A stretch of 64,000 nucleotides of DNA from Carex sylvatica (lineage: Eukaryota > Streptophyta > Magnoliopsida > Poales > Cyperaceae). The DNA is taken from the NCBI GenBank assembly GCA_964058845.1, contig CAXKVR010000034.1:682001-746000 (forward strand). The letters are read 5' to 3'. Within the stretch, counting starts at the first letter, position 1. Each line of letters opens with the position of its first letter. The notes below the pieces were generated by a model that did no database searches, was not told the origin of the DNA, and was given only the letters and a program-made list of their open reading frames with translations. Made by a program: the position numbers and the translations under genes. Of the stretch, positions 46,229-58,294 are shown one piece after another.

Positions 46229-47095
46229 CTTATAGGTGCGCATTTATATTATCCAATACAAAAAGATTACAACTTGTGAACCGGTGAGCCCTTACAACCA
46301 ACGAAAAGTCACACGACCAACTAGAGAAGAGAACCGGTGAGCCCTTACAACCAACAGGAAGTCACACGGCCAACTCAAAATGAGAACGAAGTCTCAAAGT
46401 TTAGATCCTCAAGAAGAACACTCAAGATCTCACTCTAACCTAATCTAACTCAAGATTAGTGAAGTGTATTTGAGGTTGTTTGAGAGATATTGAAGTTTTA
46501 AGCTCAATCAACAATGGAGGAACCAAGCTCACAAAAAAATTATTTTTAAAAAATTTAGGGTTGGCTAAGATTTAGGAAGAAAGCCTAAAGTCCTATTATA
46601 AAGACAGCTCCAGAAAGAGCAATTTGACTTAAAATATTACAGATGTTTTATAAAACGTTATAACGTTTTAGCTCAATTTGAATTTAGGTTTTCTTTTTCT
46701 GTGAGATCGATCAAAATAATTATAAAACATTCACAATAATTTGACTTTGTAAAAACTTGATCAAAAATATGATTTTTGAAAACATGAATTTAATTAAAAC
46801 ATTACAACGTTTATAAAATATATGTAACGTTTGAGATTAAATCTGTATTTGATCAAGCTGTCCCTTAGCATTTTCTTACATGTTAAATCGTTATAACGTT
46901 TTACAAATGTTACCAATATTTGTATTATGTTGAAACAACATCAAACACACTTTACCAAATTTAAAATATTATAATTTAAAATCTTGATAAGTGTCTTCAT
47001 GATTTCTTCAGTTCAAGCAATCTATATTGCAATTCCAATTAGCTTGGACCTACATAACTCTAAAAATAGAAGAAATCATAAAATTCAACAATTGT

Positions 47096-49224
47096 ATGTT
47101 TTTGCAAATTAATCAAATAGACAAGAAAGATTATTGCTAAAACAACAAATATGCCTCATGCCGAAAATTCATCTCCTGCCAAAAATCTAATGAAAATCAA
47201 GCAACAAATCTACCTATTGCAAATTCAGCAACAAATCCATACTCTGCCGAAAATATGCCTATTGCAAATCCATATCATGTCGAAAATAAAAATAAAGCAA
47301 ACCAAAACCCTGTCGAATTTCTTAACCCTACTGAATTTGGAAACCAGTCAAATCAGAGCCATGACCCAATTCGGGTCATCCAATCAGATCCAATTCAGGT
47401 CATCCAATCTGACCCAGTTATTGCAGAAAGGTCTGATCTAAATGATGCAGTAATAAAATCCGACCAATTATCACATGGGCCAAGATCTTCTGAGGATATT
47501 CTCGAGGTAAGTGCTACTAACACTCTCTGTAAATTACCATCTAGAAATAAATGAGAAAAACCATCAAAATGGTACGTTCTAGAGGATGGAACAAGTGAGG
47601 AAGTAAGATATCCCATTGCTAATTATACAACCACTGAAAAAATTTCAGAACCTTTGAAAGCCTTTGTGAACCAAATATCTTTAGTAAATGTACCAGAAAA
47701 ATTAGAGAAAGCCTTAAAAGACCATAATTAGGTAAAAGCGATGAAAGAAGAAATTTATGCATTAGAAAAGAATGGTACATGAAAATTAGTAACATTACCA
47801 AAAGGGAAGAAAACAGACGAGTGCAAATGGGTATATACTATAAAATACAATGCAGAGGGAAAAATTGAGAGATACAAAGTAAGATTAGTTGTAAAATGAT
47901 ATACACAAACGTATGGTGTTGATTTTTAGGAAACATTCTCACCTGTTGCAAAACTAAATTCTGTTCGAGTTCTCTTATCTCTTACAGCAAATCTAGACTG
48001 GCCACTACATCAATTTGATGTTAAAATGCATTTTTGCATGGTGATCTGAAGGAGGAGATTTACATGGATATCCCACCTGAATATTGGTACCCAGAAAAAA
48101 AAACTAGGAAAGTATGTAAGTTGGAGAGAGCACTCTATGGGTTGAAACAATCACCAAGAGCATGGTTCGGTCGATTTTGTCAAGCAATGAAAGGTTATGG
48201 GTACACCCAGAGTGAATCTGACCACATGATGCTCTTTAAGAAAGGTCGAGGTAAGATATCCGTGTTAATAATTTATGTTGATGATATGATTATTACAGGA
48301 GATGATCATATGGAGATAAAAGAATTAGAAGCGAGGTTGTCGAAATAATTTGAAATGAAAATTTTGGGTAGTTTAAAATATTTTCTTGGAATAGAAGTAT
48401 CACGCAACAAAGAAGATATCTTTCTCTCTCAAAGAAAATATATACTTGATATTCTAACTGAAGTTGGGATGATAGATTGTAAGCCAGCCGATACACCCAT
48501 GGTTCAAAATTTAAAATTAGACATAGACCCAGATGGAAAATCCAAAAATAGGAAAAGATATCAGAAATTGGTTGGAAAATTAATTTACTTGTCTCATACT
48601 AGACCTGACATAGCTTATGCAGTGAGTGTTGTTAGTCGATTTATGCATTCTCCAAGCAGAAAATACATGGAGGCAGTAATAAAAATCATTAGGTATCTGA
48701 AGGGTGCACCTGGAAGAGGAATATTTTTTCGAAAAAATCAACACATGAATATAACTGGTTACTGTGACGCTAACTGGGCTGGATGTGTGGTCGATAGAAG
48801 ATCTACCGCATGATATTTTACCTTTGTAGGTGAAAACTTTGTAACCTTGAAGAGTAAAAAATAAAAGGTAATGGCACTCTCCAGTGCTGAAGCTGAATTT
48901 TGAGGAATGGTAAAAAGTATTTGTAAGCTGTTGTGGTTGAGAAAACTACTAACAGAGTTAGGTTTTGAATCTTATACTGAAATGAAACTTTTTTGTGATA
49001 ATAAAACTGCAATAGATATATCTCATAATCCAGTGCAACATGACAGAACAAAGCATATTAACGTGGATAGGCATTTTATCAAAGAGAAATTGGACTCTAA
49101 GATTATTTCAATGTCATTCATAAAATAACATGAACAGTTGGAAGATATGCTCACAAAGGTGATATCAAGCAAGGCATTTGATGAATCTCTATCTGAACTC
49201 GGTATGACAGATATCTACGTATGA
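47096..49224 (+). pseudogene. Copia reverse transcriptase and RNase H (right half of pol), decayed
   Basis: Resumes after the solo LTR with the integrase-RT linker (47151-47640), then reverse transcriptase pieces: CKWVYTIKYNAEGK at about 47823, WPLHQFDV at 48000, [13 protein letters not shown] at about 48130, and the catalytic IYVDDMIITGDDH at about 48270. The RNase H part (48907-49128) reads LFCDNKTAIDISHNPVQHDR. In-frame stops (47730, 47780, 47899, 47926, 48346, 48811) and a lost base near 48024 show decay. Confidence 0.88.
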
Positions 49225-49237
49225 GCTTGAAGGAGGG

Positions 49238-49566
49238 TGTTGAAGTTGCAAGCTAATACACCACATCAGATCCAGAAGGAATGAAGAAAGAAATCAACAT
49301 AGATTGTTTGGTTAATATATGGCTGGACGATATCTTTTTTATTTAATTTCTTTATTATATTTGATTGGTGTGTAATTTACTTCCAAGCTTATATTGATTA
49401 TGATTTGTTTCTTAAATAAGAAAGTTCAGCTGTGTACCTCCATGATGGATATAAATATTATATTTACAGAGAGATAACCGTGTAAGAAAAAATATATTGA
49501 TTGAAATAAACAAAGGGAGGGAAGAGAGTTTTATGGGAGTCTTGTGTTCTATTATTATTTTTGTCA
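49238..49566 (+). repeat. 3' LTR of the nested copia element (329 bp)
   Basis: Direct copy of the 5' LTR, preceded by a polypurine tract and followed by GTAAA. Confidence 0.92.
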
Positions 49567-51447
49567 GTAAACTATATAAATTTTGTTATACTTTGTACTA
49601 TTCAGTAATTTGAAAAAATTCATACTATTTAATTATGTATTTGCCACCATTTCATTGTGTAACGTTTTAAATTGTGTATTATTTTGATAAACTGTGTACT
49701 ACTTATTTTGTTAGAGTTTTTTTGATAATTTTTAATTTGATAAACTATATACTATTTACGAGTTACGAGTCAACTCGAGTTGTTAGCGAATTGAATTCAA
49801 ATTAAAATTTCTAACTCGAGATTGAATTAACAACTTGGACTCAACTCTGTTCATGAGTTCACAAGTTGAATCCAAATTGCCCTCAATTCGACTCATGAGC
49901 AGCCCTAATCTCAACATAGGCCGACCCGCATGTTGGTGTTGCACACGTAGTTCTACACTATTTGATTAGGGGTGGAACTCGTCTTTGAGTATGGAGGGAC
50001 TGACTGATTAAACATCATATATTAAAAAAAAAATTAATAAAAATCAATATCTATATAACAAAAAATAATATAATTCTTCACTATTTGATTGCATAGAATT
50101 TATAATAAATAAGTAAAACCAATAAATGACATGTTTATCAAAATAAAAAAAAACATGATATATTCATATTCATATTGTTTTATTTAAATTTGGATATGAT
50201 TTCCTAAAAGAGAAAATTCTACAATAATCTCATTTAAGCTAATTTTATTAGCTATTTCTTTCTCGATATAAACAAACATATAATCTTTCTCTTAAACATA
50301 ATTTTACCTATGTACAAATAACACAGAGAAAAATAAATAACCTCTTCTACAATTCCATACACTAATAATTTTTAACATAATTTAAATTTTTATGCAGAAA
50401 ATTAAAAATTTAACAAGCATCCACGAATACAATAAATATCATATTAGTGATTTAATATGAAAGTAAAATACTAAAATTAACATTCATCACAAATCTATTA
50501 GTAAGAAGTAATACGCTGGTAATTAAATTAACTCTGAAATATTGAATAAATTAATCTAGTAATTATTAAAAGTTCTTTTTCCACAAAAGAATTCACATCA
50601 ACTCAAGGTGACGAAATATTTTTATTTGGATCTGGATCGTCTAGTAAGAATCCACACGACTATTAAAGCGGTCCTGTGCATTCCACTTGCCGGATTGGCT
50701 TGAATTCCGATCGGACGGCCATGGTCCAAACAAAAATATTATGTTACCTCAGAGGATATGGATTCATTCTTTTCCTGTTATACGTTTTACCTTTCTATAT
50801 TTCAACAAATTTCCAATTAATCAAAGATTATGTGTATGTTAATTTTCTTGAGTTGAGGGGTTATGTGTTCTTGTTGTTGTTGTTTTTTATTTCGTTTGGA
50901 TTATGTGCATGTTTTATGAGGGGTTTTTGGTTCTAGTGCAAATCCCTCTGCTGTTAATTTGGGTACATCCCTCCTCATGTTTCTTTGCACACCTTATGTA
51001 ATAGGTGATGTATGTTTTGTTTAGTTGAATTGAATGCATACAAGCTTTAATAATAATAATATAAAAAAATCAAGTCAAAGACGGTTTTATTTATTTTTTT
51101 ACATGGTTTTGGTTTTGGTTTTGGTAAATTGGAAATCCAAAAGACATGTTATTCTTCTATATAAGCCCTTCAAATTTTTTGTATTATCATAGAGGGGGCT
51201 AATACATATAAAATAAAACAATTAGAAAAATCTATGTATATAATAATAAATTTTGAAAACCATGGATTTACTTAGCCACCCATCAATGCACTACCTTCCG
51301 CCGCTGTATTTGATTATCTGTGATAATATAGTTTTCACACTTAGTCCTTTCATTACTGTATCCAATGAGATAGTGTACTTGATTTTATAATGCATTATTT
51401 AACGGAACATACATTTTTTTTTCTGCCGGCAGTACCTTTTTTTTTTG

Positions 51448-51662
51448 TAGTTCGTACAAGTCCGCATCGTCTGCATTAACTCAAAAGAGCATTAATATAT
51501 ATCGGTTGTCTGATTGTAAACAGAGTCCATATAACTTCTGTCTAAAATATAGAGTGTCTTTAATATTTATGTGGATTTAATTCGCACGAATTTTAAAGCT
51601 GATTGGGTCCAGATACATTAACTTGAGTTAATGCAGAGGATACGAATTCAGTTTGTACTGGG
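51448..51662. repeat. Small fold-back repeat (MITE-like)
   Basis: The left end TAGTTCGTACAAGTCCGCATCGTCTGCATTAACTC is matched inverted at the right by GAGTTAATGCAGAGGATACG...TTTGTACTGG. Length about 215 bp, no coding capacity, no target duplication identified. Confidence 0.5.
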
Positions 51663-53184
51663 TAGATAGTCCAAAAGGTTAAAATCAAAATTGATTTTAA
51701 ATTGATTCTCGGTTTGAACCCGAACTGTGTAACTTTGATTTTAATGGAAGGCATATTTTCTACGAATTTTAATGATTAAAGAAAAAATCATCAATTTATG
51801 GCATGGGTTTTACAGTTTTTCTATTGTGAAAAGAAATAAATATTTTTTCAAAGAATAGAGAAAGATGACCAAAAAAATTCGCTGTCATGAAAAGAACCGC
51901 ACTGCACCAAATGTGCTGTTTTCTTTGAGAATTTATCTAGGAATCTCATATTCGACGTGATTATTTAGCGTGACACAGCATCATCCAATCGACAATTCAC
52001 AAAATCTCATTCATAAAGGAACCACATATTTGATGCGGTTCATTTACACTCTTGTCATTTGCGCAGTGCATTCATTTTGCTATAATTAATGCAAGAAAAA
52101 ACTTAAAAAGGATATGTGGTTCCTTAAGAAGGATAGTAGGTTGCATGATCAACCGTATATTATTGGAGCATATTAAGAAACTGCATCAAATATATGATTC
52201 CTTAGGAAATTATAAAAAAAAAAAAACCGCATATTTGATGCGATTATTTTCATGCCATCGATTTTTTTTTTCCTTTTATTCTAAAAAATATTAATTTCTT
52301 TTCTAAAATAAAATAATTGTGCAATTTGACTTTACTGGTCGTTCCAAAATTATAATTTATCATAAAATTAAATTAACATCCAAATCTGGCATAATTAACG
52401 TGAGTCCGCCCCTGCATCCAATACAAGTTAAATTGCAATTGACATTTTTAAAACCACGTTCCAGTGCATTCAACTCTATCGATTCAAACATTTTACTTGG
52501 GACTTGGGAGGCGCATAAAAAGAAAAGAAAATATGCATGTGGGTGTTTAAATTAGATTGACTTGTTCTTTCCACAAATTCCGTTTAGTTATTTATGGTTC
52601 GCCTATTTCAACATTCAAAATCACACCAATAATTTCCTACAAGTTTCAACAAACTCGTTCCGTATAGAATAAGGGCCGCAAATTTTAAATTATTTTAATT
52701 CCACGGGTCCTGTGCAAAATCTCAAAACTATAAAACAATGATTGATGGAAATTTAAGAAATAATGAAGGCCATTTCAGCAGATTGTTTAATTATTTTAAA
52801 TAGCTTTTAAGTTCAAGGGTCAATTGTCAGCTCATCTTTGGTGCCCCACATGCAGCCACGCTATTATTTATTAATCAACTGGGTCAAACAAGAAACCAGG
52901 GAATAGCCGAATAGGTGATTGATTCAGATTTCAAATATAGCTACTCTTGAGAGAAGAGAAATATGACTTGTTTAAAAGTTGTAATTAATTGCTCTAGTTT
53001 GATTATGAATAATAAATGGTTCAATTGGGGTTAAACTGACTGTTCCCGATGGTCCCACCAAAAGAAAAGTACTAATCTGTAATTATAATTGGGGTTACAC
53101 ACAGACGTTATAATAAGCTTATGTAATTATTTCAATCAAAGAAGCATCCACTGACAGAGACCTTCTAGCTGCAGATTCTGTTCA

Positions 53185-53191
53185 TATAAAT
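53185..53191 (+). promoter_or_regulatory. Probable TATA box of fucosyltransferase copy 2
   Basis: TATAAAT in TTCATATAAATTGGAAATT, 61 bp before the start codon. The block is conserved before copies 3 and 4 at nearly the same distance. Confidence 0.55.
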
Positions 53192-53245
53192 TGGAAATTA
53201 TTTCTTCAATTCAAAACACACTTCTCCTCTCACCAACCTTATTCC

Positions 53246-55852
53246 ATGGCTGCTTCAAATTCTAACTCCAGTTCCATTTTCTCAACCAATCACATATACT
53301 ACCTCGCACCTCTCCTCGCTGTTGCCATCGCACTCACACTCTTTCTCCCATCTTTTCTCGGCTCATCCTCATCCCTATCACTTCAAGTCTATGACAAAGA
53401 AGACGACATTGAAATTCCCATAAACATTACAACTGCAGTAGACTCCATTGGGGCTAGACCGAGAGAAGCCTTCGCCGACCTTAAACAGGCCTATGACCGC
53501 TGGGACTCTGAGATTGGCTGCTCCCGGTTCAGGGACAAGTTTAGGAGATGGAAGGTAAATGAATCAGCAGTGCAACAAGCCGATGATAGAGATTGCCCGG
53601 AGTTTAAGCTTCACCATGTCAGCGTGTGGGCCAAGGCGGTGTCGTGGGTGCCTGAAGTCTTGGACGGGTTGTATGAGTGTCGGTGCGGGTTAAGTTGTTT
53701 GTGGACCCGAAATGAGGTGCTGGCGGACCAGCATGATGTCGACTTGTACCAGGCTTTTGGTCCACCAGAAACTGTAAGGTTCAACATAAAAAAAAAAAAA
53801 TTCCTTTATCATCCCCACCCCACCGCCTCTAGATTTTGTCCTTTGTAGTGAGACAAAAGCTGTATGAGAATCTCTTGAAATTAAAGAAAACAAAAGAACC
53901 AATTATTGTCAAATGATTATCCAGATTCCAGAGGTGCACTAGAACTTCCTGTTGTGCTGAGAGTTGGATGATCTGTGTGGACCCCGACAAATAAAATAAA
54001 ACAGAAATCCCAAAAAATATTTTATGTAAGATGTGTCATTTAAAGTTGATCAGACGGTCCGGTCTACATGTGACAGGGTCCAGAAAGTTAGGTTCATTTA
54101 AATGGAAACTGTAATGTCTAATGTGGGAAAAAAATGTACCTGGAAGGATGTTTGCAGTTTTTAATTTTTCCTGCAAACTTTAAGAAAAGAATATGCTGTG
54201 CCTGTACAATTGTTAATTTTCAAACTTATAATGTCATTATGTAGAGAAAAACAGGGGAGCCACTTAGAGCCTTCATAGAACTGGAGGCTTGGAGAAAACC
54301 ATCGGGGAACGAGGATATCCTCATCACTTATCATGCCAGTAGCGATGTCCAAGCAACCTATGCTGGCAAGACATTTCGCATCATCCACAGTTACCATGTG
54401 GCCAGCAAGAAGAGAGATGTACTCTTCTCTCTCTCTCTTTTAAATATTGGCAGCAGCTGCCAATTGAATTAAATTGAACAAAGAATAGTACAGACATCAT
54501 TACAAGAAGGAGCCAAACTTCTACTTGGCTTACATCCATATCTACCTAGTGCCACATACAAATTTGAATTTTAAGAACATCAAGTTAAAACAATTTAGTC
54601 AGACCACAAACTAGTCCGGATCAGGAAAGAAATTAGAACCCATCAACCTTCTATTGCTTGCGTTGCAATATTTAATCCACATCTTACCACAATTTATAAT
54701 TCTGTCAGCTATCATAACCGAGGGTGTCGTTCTCCCTGAGAAAGTTTCTTATTTCGTCTTTTCCAGATGTGCCAGCATGCGCATACAAACATAGATTTCC
54801 ATTATGTATGCCTTTTGAGTTCCCGTGCTGTTGTCCTTTGATCCGAATTGAACCAAATTTCCTCCACTGTTGCTGCCGGTATCAGGAGCCGGTATCCAAT
54901 TTTAACTGAAATTTCGTAACGGACTTCTGCTCCAATCGAGCAGAGAAAAAATAAATGGATAGCTGATTCCGTAGGACAGTTGCTGCATATTATTCATCCT
55001 GAGTCTCTCTCTCTCCCGCTCGCTCTCTCTCCTTCTCTCTCACACACATTTTCATGGATATATAAAAAATCAAATGGTTTCTTGAATGTGACATTTCCTG
55101 ACTAATAATCTTTTTAGATGAAAAATCAATTTTAATTATATATTTACTGCCTCTATCAGAATTCCAAAAAAAATTATATATTTACTGAATTTTTGAGCGG
55201 GAGATGATTAAAAGATGCTAAGGTTGAGAATTGACTATACTACAGCTAACCCCTCAACATATGTCTATTCATATGGCAGGATGTGTTGGTCTACTGGTCT
55301 TCGTCAAGATGCATTGGTCACCGAGACACCACTGCAAAATCCTTCCTTTCCCTTGTGCCGCATCACTCCTTCGGCCACTGCCTCAACAATGTTGGAGGCG
55401 AGGACAACGCTATGACAATGTACCCCGACTGCAAGATGGAGGAGAACCCGATCCCACACTGGTGGGACCACCTACACTGCGCCCAGTCACACTACAAGTT
55501 TGTGCTCGCCATTGAGAACACATGGACCGAGAGCTATGTCACTGAGAAATTGTTTTATCCCTTGGAAGCCGGGTCAGTGCCAATCTATTTCGGTGCACCC
55601 AATGTGTGGGACTTTGTGCCCCCCAATTCGATTATTGATGCATCCAAGTTTGAGTCGATTGAGAAGTTGGCAGAGTATGTTAAGTCTGTCGCAGATGATC
55701 CTGTGGCTTATGCAGAGTTCCACGCATGGAGACGATGTGGCGTGCTAGGAAATTATAATAAGGTGCGCTCGGCTAGCCTTGATACATTGCCGTGCCGGCT
55801 TTGCGAGTTTGCTAGCAAGAAAGGTGGAAGAAATGCCAACTCTACACAATGA
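53246..55852 (+). CDS. FUT13-like alpha-1,4-fucosyltransferase, copy 2 (3 exons)
   Basis: Exons 53246-53773, 54245-54418, 55280-55852; 424 residues; all junctions phase 0 with GT-AG introns. Membrane segment at about 18-38 (YYLAPLLAVAIALTLFLPSF), stem with Asp/Glu-rich DKEDDIEIP, acceptor-side CRCGLSCLWTRNEVLAD, and in exon 3 the GT10 donor-binding core (YKFVLAIENTWTESYVTEKL, VPIYFGAPNVWD) and the Cys-rich end LPCRLCEF. The start ATG has a good plant context (TTCCATGGCT) and is shared by copies 3 and 4. Intron 2 (861 bp) is far longer than in copies 3 (107 bp) and 4 (166 bp) because of an L1 insert. All motifs are intact, so it is probably functional; the acceptor is inferred from FUT13. Confidence 0.9.
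54438..55002 (-). mobile_element. 5'-truncated L1 LINE in intron 2 of fucosyltransferase copy 2
   Basis: Absent from the same intron in copies 3 and 4. Read on the minus strand it gives the end of an L1 pol: a zinc-knuckle-like patch (CPTESAIHLFFLCS), a conserved WHIWKRRNK segment, and an A-rich 3' end at about 54440. Both sides abut CT-repeat sequence, which hides the target duplication. Boundaries are approximate. Confidence 0.65.
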
Positions 55853-56459
55853 GCTTCTATTTTCAATTTGGTTAGCCTTTTGAAGATTAGTTTAGCGCTG
55901 GAGCAAATTTTTGTCCGTTCTTGGGTTGTCAAACGAGTTGTAAAACATGAAGAGTAAGACGGAGTTACCGTGAAATACGATTCGCTCCATACCATTGAAA
56001 AAATTTCGCGCTCTTTCTAAAAAAATATTTACTACTTCTATAAAAATAAAATAATTGTGCAATTGACTTCACTGGTCGTTCAACAACTGTAAATTTATCG
56101 TACAATTAAATTGGCATCCAATGGAAGTTAAATTGCAATTGACTATTTTACAACCACGTTCCAATGCATTTAACTCTATTGATTCAAATATCTTACTTGG
56201 AAGGGGCAAAAAAAGAGAAAGAAAATACGCATGTGGGTGTTTTGGATGTATAAAATGAGAATGACTTGTTCTTCTTTCCACAAATTCCGTTTACTTATTT
56301 ATGGTTCGCCTATTTCAAGATTCAAACTTCACACCATTTCTTACAACTTCCTATTCGTCAACAAATTAACTCGTTCCATATAGGATAAGAACCGTAAATT
56401 TTGAATTCTTTTAGTTCCATGGGTCCTGTGCAGAATCTCAAAACTATAAAACAATAATT

Positions 56460-57749
56460 GTTAGAAATAGATAGATTAAATATAGAACAACCCATCACTG
56501 GCTTGAAATTAAGTATTTTCAAGAAGCTGTCTTTGCTTCCTCAGCACAGTACCCATGGCTTCTCATTTCTGTTTTATCAAAAATTCTGGGATCTAGTAGA
56601 GGATGACCTCTTGCTCCTCTGTACACACTTCTATCATCATAGACTTGAATAGAATTAACAAGTCCATTATTTGTCTAATTCTCAGAAAAATATGCTTACC
56701 TTATAAGTAAATTTGGGTCAATTAGTCCAGTAGTTACTGTAGTTTCAAAATTATCTCTAAAATACTTAATAATAGACTAGAAGCAATTATGAGTAGGATT
56801 ATAGATATTAGTCAATCGGCATTTCTTAAAAATATATTTTAGATAATGTAATTCTTAGTCAATAATAGAATTTTCATGTGGCTTGTACTCAATAATAGAA
56901 TTCTTACTAAATAGAACTTACATAGAAGAGATAGGACTGGTAATTAACTAGAAATGTCATTTATGTACAGAGACTGAAAATATTGACCACTTATTTTTTG
57001 AATTGTCAAATGGCTCAACAAATCTGGTTCTGACTGGAATAGTGTCAGCATCTATTTAATAACTGACATACATGTACTGATATTTTTTTTTATTTTGCAG
57101 ATCAACTAAGTAAGGTGCAGGCATGTAGCAAATTGGTTTCCTAGTAGTGTTTAGCGTTGTATGTTGGACCATATGGAAACACAGAAATAAAGTGTGTTTT
57201 ACCCTCTAGTTTTATTAAAACAGTAAGATCTATTATATTACTAATTGTATTTGTCTTTATATATTGGTTAGGGCATATGGATAAGAGGATTAAGAAAGCT
57301 GCTGAAGATTGGTAGCCAGAAGAACTGACTGCTATCCCTCTGAGGATCTGAGACCCATATGACAATCACATGGTGATCTATCATACGGGAGACACAGGTG
57401 GTGCGTGCCACATATTGTCTGGAGGGCCTTGTTGGCAAATGGCAACAGTACTGACGTAGAAAGTGATGCTGCTGCTCCAGCTGAATAACCGGTGAATTAG
57501 TTCTTTTACTTTTGGATAGATCCTTGTTTAGGATTTCAGTTCGATGTACCCGAGCTCCATCATAGGTGGCTTAGAACTAGATTATTTCCAGCATTTGTGT
57601 TTTGCTCTATATTAGCTTTTGTGAATATTTTATTAGGACTTGCTATGGACAAGTAACGGGTATGTTTATTTGTAACTTAACTTTTGGTTTCATCTAATGA
57701 AACGGGAATATATATAATATGCCTTCTAATTATTAAAAACAAAAAAGTT
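56460..57749 (+). mobile_element. 5'-truncated, decayed L1 LINE upstream of fucosyltransferase copy 3
   Basis: Interrupts the duplicated promoter-side sequence: AAAACTATAAAACAAT is separated from TGATGGAAATTTAAG, which are adjacent before copy 2 (52725-52755). The insert codes for broken L1 reverse transcriptase (FWDLVEDDLLLL, then IISKILNNRLEAIMSR, QSAFLKN near 56750-56830), a zinc-knuckle/TIWKHRNK end (about 57150-57190), and a 3' UTR with AATGAAACGGG and an A-rich tail at 57730-57748. Many stops. It inserted after the duplication that made copies 2 and 3. Confidence 0.75.
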
Positions 57750-58236
57750 TGATGGAAATTTAAGAAATGATGAAGGCCATTTCAGCACATTGTTTAAATA
57801 TTTTAAATAGTTTTTAAGTTCAAGGGTCAATTGTGAGCTAAGCTTTGCTGCCCCCACATGCAGCGACGCTGTTATATATATTAATCAACTGGGTCAAACA
57901 AGAGACTAGGGAATAGGTGATTTGGACTTCCAAGTATAGCTTCTTGAGAGGAGAGAAATATGACTAATTTCAAAGTTGTAATTAATTACCCTAGTTTGAT
58001 TATAAAAAATATATGGTTCAATTGGGATTAAACTAAACAGTTCTCAAATGGTCCCACCCAAAGAGAAATCTTTCCCTAGTATTTACCCATAAGACAGAGA
58101 GACATTTCAATTATGCTTATGCAACCATTTCAATCAAACAAGCATCTGCCTAAGAGTTTCCATAACAAAAAAAAAAAAAAAAAAAAATCAAACAAGCATA
58201 CCCTGACAGAAACCGTCTAGCAGCAAATTATGTTCA

Positions 58237-58243
58237 TATAGAT
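58237..58243 (+). promoter_or_regulatory. Altered TATA-box block of fucosyltransferase copy 3
   Basis: TATAGAT here replaces TATAAAT of copies 2 and 4 in an otherwise conserved block, 58 bp before the start codon. Confidence 0.5.
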
Positions 58244-58294
58244 TGGAAATTATTTTCCAATTCAAAACACCTCTTCTCTCACCTACCTTATTCC

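Larger units (their letters stand above)
45358..47090 (-). mobile_element. Solo LTR in reverse orientation (third layer of the nest)
   Basis: Read on the minus strand it starts TGTTGAATTTTATGATTTC and ends GGTGCATTTAGTATA. The 5-bp duplication ATTGT lies at 45353-45357 and 47091-47095. The minus-strand end contains GAGATGTAGGCC...GTCGAACTCTGTTAACA, a pattern common near the 3' end of plant LTRs. Net length is about 1.0 kb after removing the hAT insert at 45509-46228. It interrupts the copia pol between integrase and reverse transcriptase. The last two bases (TA rather than CA) suggest age. Confidence 0.75.
43233..49566 (+). mobile_element. Ty1/copia retrotransposon (second layer of the nest)
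   Basis: LTRs at 43233-43562 and 49238-49566 (TGTTGAAG...TTTGTCA), flanked by the 5-bp duplication GTAAA (43228-43232 and 49567-49571). The primer-site-like TATCAGAGC follows the 5' LTR, and the polypurine tract GAAGGAGGG precedes the 3' LTR. The element is split by a solo LTR (45358-47090). gag is cut short by an internal deletion. pol carries stops and frame breaks, so it is not autonomous. Confidence 0.93.
42786..49907. mobile_element. Non-autonomous hAT element, split by a copia element (outermost layer of a four-level nest)
   Basis: Left end TAGGGGCGCAC; right end GAGCAGCCCTA (complement TAGGGCTGCTC). The 8-bp duplication ATCTCAAC lies at 42778-42785 and 49908-49915. Without the copia insert the element is about 780 bp and has no transposase. 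Its left part is a tandem duplication: about 42820-43085 and 43086-43232 share TTTAGAATCAATTTAGATTC through TGACTTGGTAAA. GTAAACTATATAA resumes after the copia insert at 49567. Confidence 0.85.
49916..53245. other. Intergenic and promoter region upstream of fucosyltransferase copy 2
   Basis: AT-rich with no supported gene. About 52310-53245 is the upstream part of the duplicated unit that recurs before copy 3 (56035-58294, with an L1 insert). The ordinary open frames (50676-50936, 52052-52294) have no domains. Confidence 0.5.
55853..58294. other. Intergenic region between fucosyltransferase copies 2 and 3
   Basis: Contains the 3' flank of copy 2 and, from about 56035, a second copy of the upstream unit seen at 52310-53245 (TGCAATT-GACTT..CACTGGTCGTTC, CAACCACGTTCCAATGCATT, and others). 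This copy is split by an L1 insertion (56460-57749). An A-run of 22 lies at 58167-58188. Confidence 0.6.

Noticed and set aside
55500..55748. Alternative frames overlapping the catalytic exons of the fucosyltransferase copies (also 62977-63246, 40017-40223 opposite strand)
   Set aside because: Out-of-frame shadows of the GT10 coding exons that recur only because the copies are similar.
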